DNA of 5,375 nucleotides from Verrucomicrobiales bacterium (lineage in GTDB: Bacteria > Verrucomicrobiota > Verrucomicrobiia > Verrucomicrobiales > SLCJ01). The stretch spans positions 1 to 5,375 of the forward strand of contig SLCJ01000359.1 in the NCBI GenBank assembly GCA_007125835.1. The letters are read 5' to 3'. Positions 1 through 5,313 of the stretch are shown here, one piece after another. A program made the translations under genes and the position numbers. A model generated the notes under the pieces. The model saw only the letters and a list, made by a program, of their open reading frames with translations, was not told where the DNA came from and searched no databases. Within the stretch, counting starts at the first letter, position 1. Each line of letters starts with the position of its first letter.

Positions 1-66
1 CCCACGCTTCCCCTCGCAATCGCCGCTCCATCCCATACCCTACCCCACCCCCCAAACCCGCGCAAC

Positions 67-140
67 ATAAAAATACCTGAAATTTTATTTTTTCAATAAT
101 TTTATTATAGCAGGTATTTTAATAGCTGTTGATTATACGT
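67..140 (+). promoter_or_regulatory. AT-rich probable promoter/control region upstream of the ABC ATPase gene
   Basis: This stretch is strikingly AT-rich against a GC-rich background and ends about 27 bp before the ATPase start codon, so it most likely holds the promoter. Several hexamers resemble a -10 box (TATTAT at 103-108, AATAAT at 95-100, TATTTT at 115-120). None has a convincing TTGACA-like partner 16-18 bp upstream, so no single promoter can be named. It contains an inverted repeat and a direct repeat, listed separately, that could be regulator sites. Assignment rests on composition and position only. Confidence 0.4.
70..120. repeat. Perfect 10-bp inverted repeat with 31-bp AT-rich spacer
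   Basis: The arms AAAATACCTG (70-79) and CAGGTATTTT (111-120) are exact reverse complements. Beyond one mismatch (69/121), two more pairs match (68/122 and 67/123). Arm centres are 41 bp apart, close to four helical turns. Inside the spacer the 9-mer AATTTTATT occurs twice, at 81-89 and 98-106, 17 bp apart. It could be a paired operator for a dimeric or looping regulator, a long RNA hairpin, or a transcription stop for a gene upstream of the window. No known regulator box is recognised. Confidence 0.6.
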
Positions 141-166
141 GGGTTTGCAGGTAGTGGGAAAGCTTT

Positions 167-1276
167 ATGATTCCGATCACGATTCGCAGTTTGCGCAAGA
201 CATTCGGGGAGGTGGTAGCCTTGGACGACATCCATCTCGATATTGAGGGCGGCGAGCTTTTCTTCCTGCTGGGCCCCAGCGGCTGCGGCAAGACGACCCT
301 GCTGCGCCATATCGCCGGATTTTATCATCCAGACAGGGGCACGATTCGGTTTGGAGGGGATGATGTGACGGCGCTTCCGGCGCACAAGCGGGATACGGCG
401 ATGATGTTTCAGAGTTACGCGCTGTGGCCGCACATGAACGTGGCGCGCAATGTTTCATTTGGTTTGGAGGAGCGCAAGGTTCCACCCCGCGAGATTGAGG
501 AGCGTGTGATGGAGGCGTTGCGGGTGGTTCGGATGCAGGAATATGCGACGCGCAAGATCAACGAGTTGTCGGGTGGCCAGCAGCAGCGCATCGCTCTGGC
601 ACGGGCGTTGGTGGTGCGTCCACGCTGTCTTTTGCTGGATGAGCCCCTTTCGAATCTAGATGCCAAGCTGCGGTTGGAGATGCGGGCGGAGATCCGGCGC
701 ATTTGCAAGGAGTTTGGCTTCACGGCGGTTTATGTCACGCACGACCAGAAGGAGGCCCTTTCGATCGCGGATCGCATGGCCATTCTGGATGGTGGTGTGA
801 TTGCGCAAGTGGGAACGCCCACGGAGATTTACCGGAGTCCGCACTCTCCGACCGTGGCCGCGTTCATTGGGGAGACCAATTTTGTGGAGGCCCGGGTGGA
901 CTACGCCGGTGCGAGCAGCGTTCTCACGTCGACGGATTTTGGCGTGATCGAGGGGCGTCCCTGCCGTGTGGACTGGCAGCCCGCGCGCAACGAGCGGGTG
1001 TGGTTGTCGATTCGTCCGGAATCCCTTCGGTTGCGGGAGGACCAGGTTTCGAAAAATTGCCTGACTGCCAGGATCGCCCGCCACACCTATTTGGGCGAGA
1101 CGGCCCAATATGAGATGCTCGACCGGAATGGTTCGAGGCTGTTGGCCTCTGAACTCAACCCGAGAGTGGTCCGCGAGGCGGGCGAGGCCAACTGGCATGC
1201 TTATGTCGAGCCCCACGATGTCGTGGTCATGCCTTGGGACGACGCCGCGCCGGTCGAAACGGCCGCTGTGGTCTGA
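167..1276 (+). CDS. ABC importer ATP-binding protein, FbpC/PotA-like
   Basis: This 369-residue protein is the cytoplasmic ATPase that powers a binding-protein-dependent importer. All hallmarks of the nucleotide-binding domain are intact: Walker A GPSGCGKTT (36-44), Q-loop Gln82 in FQSYALWPHM, signature LSGGQ (134-138), Walker B LLLDEP (155-160), D-loop SNLD (162-165) and switch His192. Residues about 235-355, including SIRPESLRL (281-289), look like a C-terminal TOBE-type regulatory region. Length and layout match the Fe(III)/polyamine/sugar importer ATPases (FbpC, PotA, UgpC-like). The substrate cannot be told from this chain, and no permease or solute-binding gene is in view. The start ATG gives the normal N-terminus; upstream there is only a weak GTGGGAA. 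A 137-bp gap separates it from the next gene, so it is probably a separate transcription unit or the last gene of its own. Confidence 0.93.
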   Translation: MIPITIRSLRKTFGEVVALDDIHLDIEGGELFFLLGPSGCGKTTLLRHIAGFYHPDRGTIRFGGDDVTALPAHKRDTAMMFQSYALWPHMNVARNVSFGLEERKVPPREIEERVMEALRVVRMQEYATRKINELSGGQQQRIALARALVVRPRCLLLDEPLSNLDAKLRLEMRAEIRRICKEFGFTAVYVTHDQKEALSIADRMAILDGGVIAQVGTPTEIYRSPHSPTVAAFIGETNFVEARVDYAGASSVLTSTDFGVIEGRPCRVDWQPARNERVWLSIRPESLRLREDQVSKNCLTARIARHTYLGETAQYEMLDRNGSRLLASELNPRVVREAGEANWHAYVEPHDVVVMPWDDAAPVETAAVV

Positions 1277-1297
1277 ATCGCCTGATTTTTCCCGGTG

Positions 1298-1313
1298 TTT
1301 GTCCATTTGTCCA
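1298..1313 (+). repeat. Tandem 8-bp direct repeat (TTTGTCCA x2)
   Basis: TTTGTCCA occurs twice back to back, at 1298-1305 and 1306-1313, in the gap after the ATPase stop codon. It may be a replication-slippage duplication or a small tandem protein-binding site for the downstream gene. The rest of this gap (1277-1413) shows no convincing terminator and no clear promoter; TTGTAA at 1333-1338 is a weak -35 candidate lacking a good -10. Confidence 0.5.
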
Positions 1314-1413
1314 GTTCCTTGGGCGTAAGGGCTTGTAAATCCGGCCATTTCGTGGTTAGTTTGAACCCTTGGCGGGGCAGGCCCACTTTTATGCCCAAGT
1401 GTAGTATTTTTCC

Positions 1414-2238
1414 ATGAGAAGTTCCCGTATGATCCTTCCGGCGGTTCTCGCCGCTCTTGTGATCGGGTTGTCCGTTGGCTATTGGCTGGGATCGCCGCCG
1501 ATGTCGCCGACCCTGGCCTCTCCCGCTCCGGCGCAGACGAACGCCGCGATCGCGCCAGCGGGTGAGTTGGACATCGAGCGCACCCTCACGCTGGCTCGTA
1601 TGGTGGCGGAAATGGATGCGGGCGACCTTCGCCTTCCGTTCCGGGAATTGGTGTATGGCGTCACGGGATTCGGTATTGTTCCTTTCAATCCCCATGACGA
1701 GGGCCATCGGAAGATTCTGAGTGTGTTGAGGAAAGTCGTACCAGCTGTGCTGGAAAGCTTGAACCGGGAGGACAGTCCGGTGCATGATTTTGCCCGGATC
1801 AACGAAGTTTCGGGCCTCGTAGAGGACATGATGAAGGACAAGTTGGATGCCTTGGATGACTTTTCCTGTGACTTTCCCGCCAATGCGCAGGGCCGAATCC
1901 AACGATCCGGCTATCCGGACCTGCGCCTTGTCCATCTGCCGACAGGAACGGTTGTCTACATCGACCCGAAACTTTACGCCGAGCGCAACGTCCGCAGCAC
2001 GTTTAGAACGTTTTACTACTCCCCGGTGCGGGACACATCGAAGATTGGCGATGACTCGCTGCACATTCTGGTGGGAATCTCCCATGACGCCGATCCCGAG
2101 CGCCGAACGTTCACGGGTTGGAGTCTCGTCGACCTGAGCAAATTGAAGGTCACGCTCAAGGCCGAGTTCAACGCCTCGAACGCGGACATGTACCAACCGC
2201 TACTGATCCTCGAATCCTCGTCCACGCCATCCCCATGA
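1414..2238 (+). CDS. Unrecognised membrane-anchored or secreted protein with PD-(D/E)xK-like motif
   Basis: I do not recognise this 274-residue protein by name. Residues 7-25 form a hydrophobic segment after basic residues (signal anchor or uncleaved signal peptide; no lipobox cysteine). A Pro/Ala-rich linker (about 28-50) follows, then a mainly helical region (52-150) and an alpha/beta C-terminal part. Residues 129-145 (INEVSGLVEDMM...) followed by GYPDLRL (167-172) and VVYIDPK (180-186) fit the order helix-Glu, PD, DxK of PD-(D/E)xK nucleases; candidate catalytic residues are Glu131 or Glu137, Asp169, Asp184 and Lys186. A further block, HILVGISHD and WSLVDLSKL (217-244), looks like core strands. 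Nuclease activity is inference only. Start choice: Met1 lacks a Shine-Dalgarno sequence; Met6 (1429) has GAGAAG upstream and is an alternative. The stop overlaps the ribBA start as ATGA, suggesting co-translation with the riboflavin genes. Confidence 0.8.
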   Translation: MRSSRMILPAVLAALVIGLSVGYWLGSPPMSPTLASPAPAQTNAAIAPAGELDIERTLTLARMVAEMDAGDLRLPFRELVYGVTGFGIVPFNPHDEGHRKILSVLRKVVPAVLESLNREDSPVHDFARINEVSGLVEDMMKDKLDALDDFSCDFPANAQGRIQRSGYPDLRLVHLPTGTVVYIDPKLYAERNVRSTFRTFYYSPVRDTSKIGDDSLHILVGISHDADPERRTFTGWSLVDLSKLKVTLKAEFNASNADMYQPLLILESSSTPSP

Positions 2239-3455
2239 AAATCGAAAACGGGAAGAACCATTCCAGAATCCGCAGTGTTGAAGAGGCGGTGTCGCGCATT
2301 CGCGCCGGGGGCATGGTGATTGTGGTGGATGATGCGGCCCGCGAGAATGAGGGTGACTTGGTGATGGCGGCGGAGACGGCGACCCCTGAGGCGGTGAATT
2401 TTATGGCTCGTCACGCGCGCGGATTGATCTGCGCCCCCTTGGAGCGGGTGATTACCGAGCGTCTGGCATTGAAGGCGATGGTTCCGGTAAACCGTGAGGC
2501 ACTGCGCACTGCGTTCACCGTCTCGGTGGATGCGGCGGCGGGGATCACCACGGGCATCTCCGCAGCCGACCGCGCCCGCACGGTGCGTCTGTTGGCCGAC
2601 CCGGAATCGCGGGAAGCTGATTTTGTGACGCCGGGCCACATTTTTCCTCTGCGGGCGCTGGATGGTGGCGTGCTGCGGCGGGCGGGCCACACCGAAGCGG
2701 CGGTCGATCTCGCGCGCATGGCGGGCTTGCAGCCGGCCGGGGTCATCTGCGAAATCATGAATGAGGATGGCACCATGGCCCGGTTGCCCGATCTCGAGCA
2801 ATTCGCGCAAGTCCATGACATGCCGATCCTGACTATCGCCGCTTTGATCGAATACAGGCGGGAGCGGGAAAAGTTGATCGAAAAAGTGGAAGACATCGAA
2901 CTGCCGACCGACTTTGGTCCGTTCCGCCTGCACTTGTATCGCTCGCTGCTGGACGACAATCACCATCTCGCGCTGGTGCGAGGAGAGATCGATTCGGACT
3001 CGTCAGTTCTGGTGCGGGTTCATTCCGAGTGCCTTACCGGCGATGTGTTTCTTTCGCAGCGTTGCGACTGCGGAGGCCAGCTTCATGCGGCGATGCGCAA
3101 TATCGCGGAGGCGGGTAGCGGCGTCCTCCTTTACATGCGCCAGGAGGGCCGGGGAATCGGCCTGCCGAACAAGATCTTGGCTTACAAGTTGCAGGAGCAG
3201 GGACTCGACACGGTCGAGGCCAACGAGCGGCTTGGATTTCCTGCGGATTTGCGGGACTACGGCACCGGCGCGCAAATTCTTTCGGACCTTGGGGTTCGCC
3301 GCATCCGGCTGATGACCAACAACCCGAAAAAAGTGGTCGGTTTGGACGGCCATCACCTTTCGATTGTCGAACAGGTGCCGATCATACAGGAGGCCGGCGA
3401 CCACAACCGCCGGTATCTGGAGACGAAGAAATGCCGCCTCGGGCACATTCTTTAG
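2235..3455 (+). CDS. ribBA: Bifunctional DHBP synthase / GTP cyclohydrolase II
   Basis: This cytoplasmic, 406-residue enzyme carries the two entry reactions of riboflavin synthesis. The N-terminal RibB domain (about 12-208) converts ribulose 5-phosphate to 3,4-dihydroxy-2-butanone 4-phosphate. It shows DDAARENEGD (32-41), GITTGISAADR (103-113), GHIFPLRA (134-141) and RAGHTEAAVDLAR (149-161). The C-terminal RibA domain (about 210-406) opens GTP. It shows the zinc cysteines C266, C277 and C279 in SECLTGDVF and RCDCG, MRQEGRGIGL (301-310), VEANERLGF (327-335) and TNNPKKV (361-367). Both halves look intact; the usual acidic DDED of the first loop reads DDAA. An in-frame ATG at 2118 was rejected because it lies deep in the preceding gene, whereas 2235 gives the standard N-terminus and a 4-bp ATGA overlap. 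No Shine-Dalgarno sequence is seen, so translation probably depends on coupling. No FMN riboswitch precedes it. Confidence 0.97.
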   Translation: MKIENGKNHSRIRSVEEAVSRIRAGGMVIVVDDAARENEGDLVMAAETATPEAVNFMARHARGLICAPLERVITERLALKAMVPVNREALRTAFTVSVDAAAGITTGISAADRARTVRLLADPESREADFVTPGHIFPLRALDGGVLRRAGHTEAAVDLARMAGLQPAGVICEIMNEDGTMARLPDLEQFAQVHDMPILTIAALIEYRREREKLIEKVEDIELPTDFGPFRLHLYRSLLDDNHHLALVRGEIDSDSSVLVRVHSECLTGDVFLSQRCDCGGQLHAAMRNIAEAGSGVLLYMRQEGRGIGLPNKILAYKLQEQGLDTVEANERLGFPADLRDYGTGAQILSDLGVRRIRLMTNNPKKVVGLDGHHLSIVEQVPIIQEAGDHNRRYLETKKCRLGHIL

Positions 3456-3460
3456 TTGCC

Positions 3461-3477
3461 AAGCCCCCCGGGCTTTT
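3461..3477 (+). terminator. Small hairpin with T-tail between ribBA and ribH (possible attenuator)
   Basis: AAGCCC (3461-3466) and GGGCTT (3470-3475) are exact complements with a 3-nt CCC loop, and the U-run continues for two more bases (four T in all, 3474-3477). It lies 6 bp after the ribBA stop and 16 bp before the ribH start. The stem is short and the U-tract is brief, so it would be a weak terminator at most. It may lower expression of ribH-nusB-ftsY relative to ribBA, act as an RNA processing site, or be chance. Confidence 0.35.
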
Positions 3478-3492
3478 CATGGTATCGGCTCG

Positions 3493-4023
3493 ATGTCCGA
3501 CTTCCAGCTGCCACCCAAACCACGCTTGATCGGGCGCAAGAACCGGATCATTCTTGTGGCTTCCCGATTTAATTCGGCCTACACCGACGCGCTCGCCGAA
3601 AACGCGGTGGCCGAGATTGCGCGTCTGAGTCCCGAGACGGCAATCGACCTCCACCATGTGCCCGGAGCCTTTGAAATCGGCTACGCCGTGGAATATCTTG
3701 CGAGCCATTTCAACCCTGACGTGATCGTCGCGCTCGGGGTTATCATCCGCGGGCAAACCGAGCACGGCGACCTGATCGCCAGCAGCATCACCGAATCCCT
3801 TCAGCGCACCGCCACAGAGCATTTGATCCCGGTGGTCCATGAGGTCCTGCTTGTGAATGACAAGGAACAAGCGGAGCAAAGGACCATGGGTGAGCGCCTC
3901 AATCGCGGGCGCGAGGCGGCGCGTGCCGCTGTGTCGATGCTTGCCGTGGCGGACAGATTCCGCAAAACCCAGCCAGCCAAACCCGCACCCACACTTTATG
4001 GGAAAGAGACGAGAAGGCCGTGA
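3493..4023 (+). CDS. ribH: 6,7-dimethyl-8-ribityllumazine synthase
   Basis: This 176-residue enzyme condenses the RibB product with 5-amino-6-ribitylaminouracil to form lumazine, the step before riboflavin synthase; the family usually forms pentamers or 60-mer shells. Family landmarks are SRFN (24-27), VPGAFEI (56-62), GVIIRGQTEH (82-91) with the probable catalytic His91, Arg130 in the phosphate-binding region, and NRGREAA (137-143). Two usually conserved spots differ: FGVLT reads HEVLL (116-120), and the residue after the catalytic His is Gly, not Phe. About 20 extra C-terminal residues (157-176) are rich in Lys, Pro and Arg. An in-frame ATG at 3364 was rejected since it would overlap ribBA by 92 bp and add a non-family extension. 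It follows ribBA by 37 bp and its 3' end overlaps nusB by 26 bp. Confidence 0.95.
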   Translation: MSDFQLPPKPRLIGRKNRIILVASRFNSAYTDALAENAVAEIARLSPETAIDLHHVPGAFEIGYAVEYLASHFNPDVIVALGVIIRGQTEHGDLIASSITESLQRTATEHLIPVVHEVLLVNDKEQAEQRTMGERLNRGREAARAAVSMLAVADRFRKTQPAKPAPTLYGKETRRP

Positions 4024-4411
4024 AGCTGCCCTGCAATTCCTCTTCTCCCACGATCTGAATGCGTCGGTCTCGGAGCAAGAGAAAAGTGCCTTCTGGGAAC
4101 TGAGGCGGACGAGCCCTTCGGTACGCGCGTTCGCCCAGGAATTGATCGATGGCGTATCCTCTGCCACAGCGGAAATCGATGCGCAAATTGCCGGGGCTCT
4201 GGAAAATTTCTCGATCGAGCGCTTATCCGGCGTCGAGCGAAACATTCTGCGCATCGCCGTCCACGAGATGACGGGAGCTGCGGACATCCCGCCGGTCGTT
4301 TCGATCAACGAGGCGGTTGAAATCGCCAAGCGATTCGGTGGCACCGATTCGGGCCGTTTCGTCAATGGCGTGCTCGACCGGATCCATCGCGAACTCAGCT
4401 CCCGGGAGTAG
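3998..4411 (+). CDS. nusB: Transcription antitermination factor NusB
   Basis: This all-helical, 137-residue RNA-binding protein normally pairs with NusE (ribosomal protein S10) on boxA RNA to keep RNA polymerase processive, mainly in rRNA operons. The N-terminus GKRREGREAALQFLF (2-16) is the typical Arg-rich NusB opening. LSGVERNILRIAVHEM (76-91) and INEAVEIAKRFGGTDSGRF (103-121) followed by VNGVLDRI are the family's most conserved blocks. Length is normal. The ATG at 3998 is chosen because it gives the canonical start; the in-frame ATG at 3857 would add 47 unrelated residues inside ribH. The 26-bp overlap with ribH and lack of a Shine-Dalgarno sequence suggest translation coupled to ribH. 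Pairing of ribH with nusB is a widespread bacterial arrangement. Confidence 0.96.
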   Translation: MGKRREGREAALQFLFSHDLNASVSEQEKSAFWELRRTSPSVRAFAQELIDGVSSATAEIDAQIAGALENFSIERLSGVERNILRIAVHEMTGAADIPPVVSINEAVEIAKRFGGTDSGRFVNGVLDRIHRELSSRE

Positions 4412-4424
4412 CCCCGGCCCGGGC
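4398..4424. repeat. GC-rich palindromes at the nusB end / nusB-ftsY spacer
   Basis: CTCCCGGGAG (4399-4408) is a perfect 10-bp palindrome spanning the last nusB codons. GCCCGGGC (4417-4424) is a perfect 8-bp palindrome just after the stop. The shared CCCGGG cores (4401-4406 and 4418-4423) could also pair with each other over an 11-nt loop. No T-run follows, so this is not a standard intrinsic terminator. It may only stabilise or pause the transcript between nusB and ftsY, or be chance in GC-rich DNA. Confidence 0.35.
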
Positions 4425-4470
4425 ATCCGCCGGTCCACCGCGCCGCAGCCACGGCCCCTCCCCCATTGCC

Positions 4471-5313
4471 ATGAACCTTTTCAAACGAATCCTCGACACC
4501 TTCCGCGACAAACCCGAAATCGATTGGGATGATTTCGAAGCGACACTGATCCGGGCCGACCTCGGCCTGCCCATGGCCCTGGCCACCACGGAGCAGGCCC
4601 GGAAACTGGGCACCAAGGACCTCGAAACGATCGCCACGCATTGCCGGGATTTTCTCGCCTCGCACCTGCCGGTAGACCCGCCTCTGCTGCGCCCCGCCAC
4701 GCCGCCTCCCCACGTCATCCTCGTGGTCGGGGTGAATGGCACCGGAAAAACCACCTCCACTGCAAAGCTCGCCGCCTGGCTCAAGACGCGGGGCCGCTCG
4801 GTCACGCTGGCCGCCGCCGACACTTTCCGCGCCGCCGCCATCGAACAACTCGAAGTCTGGGCCGGGCGAATCGATGTGCCCATGGTAAAGGGTGCCTACA
4901 AGGCCGACCCCTCCTCCGTGTGCCACGACGCCTTCCACACCGCGCGCGCCAACGGCAGCGACTACCTGCTGTGCGACACGGCGGGCCGCCTGCACAATCG
5001 CCACAACCTCATGGCCGAGTTGGCAAAAGTCCGCCGGACCATGGCCAAACTCAACCCTGACGCGCCGCACGACACCTACCTCGTCATCGATGCCACCACC
5101 GGATCCAACGCCCTTCAGCAGGCTCGCGAGTTTCACAAGGCAACGCCGCTCACCGGCCTGATCGCCACCAAACTCGACGGCTCCGGAAAAGGGGGGATCG
5201 TCGTCGCCATTCAAAACGAATTGGATCTTTCCACCCGCTTCATTGGTTCCGGCGAAAAAATCACCGACTTCGCGCCGTTTAACCGCGAGCGTTTTGTCGC
5301 CGACATCCTGTGA
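4471..5313 (+). CDS. ftsY: Signal recognition particle receptor FtsY
   Basis: FtsY is the SRP-type GTPase at the inner membrane that receives ribosome-SRP complexes and hands nascent membrane proteins to the translocon. The 280-residue chain is essentially the NG core: helical N domain (about 1-78), then the G domain with P-loop GVNGTGKTT (87-95), DTFRAAAIEQL (117-127), DTAGRL (169-174), TKLDGSGKGG (233-242) and the closing GSGEKITDFAPF (259-270). These mark FtsY rather than Ffh, as there is no methionine-rich M domain. The acidic A domain of E. coli FtsY is absent; the first residues MNLFKRILDTFRDK could form an amphipathic membrane-binding helix. It starts 59 bp after nusB in C-rich DNA without a Shine-Dalgarno sequence. 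Its codons favour C in third position more than the genes upstream. No clear terminator follows in the last 62 bp. Confidence 0.96.
   Translation: MNLFKRILDTFRDKPEIDWDDFEATLIRADLGLPMALATTEQARKLGTKDLETIATHCRDFLASHLPVDPPLLRPATPPPHVILVVGVNGTGKTTSTAKLAAWLKTRGRSVTLAAADTFRAAAIEQLEVWAGRIDVPMVKGAYKADPSSVCHDAFHTARANGSDYLLCDTAGRLHNRHNLMAELAKVRRTMAKLNPDAPHDTYLVIDATTGSNALQQAREFHKATPLTGLIATKLDGSGKGGIVVAIQNELDLSTRFIGSGEKITDFAPFNRERFVADIL

Noticed and set aside
1..36. Possible start of a divergent minus-strand gene (ATG at 36-34 or 31-29) running off the window
   Set aside because: Only 10-12 codons are visible with no identifiable motif, and plus-strand frames are equally open here, so coding status cannot be judged.
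656..1348. 230-codon minus-strand frame opposite the ABC ATPase
   Set aside because: It is antisense to an intact, motif-complete ATPase and has no protein-family features.
1371..1386. CGGGGCAGG string resembling part of an FMN riboswitch
   Set aside because: The other conserved RFN segments are absent from the following sequence, and the element would lie before gene 2 rather than next to ribBA.
1201..2196. 331-codon open frame on the minus strand opposite gene 2
   Set aside because: No recognisable motifs. Gene 2 on the plus strand has a signal anchor, a coherent domain layout and a coupled junction with ribBA, so this is a shadow.
2118..2234. Upstream in-frame start for ribBA
   Set aside because: It would add 39 residues overlapping gene 2 with no RibB similarity; the ATG at 2235 gives the family N-terminus.
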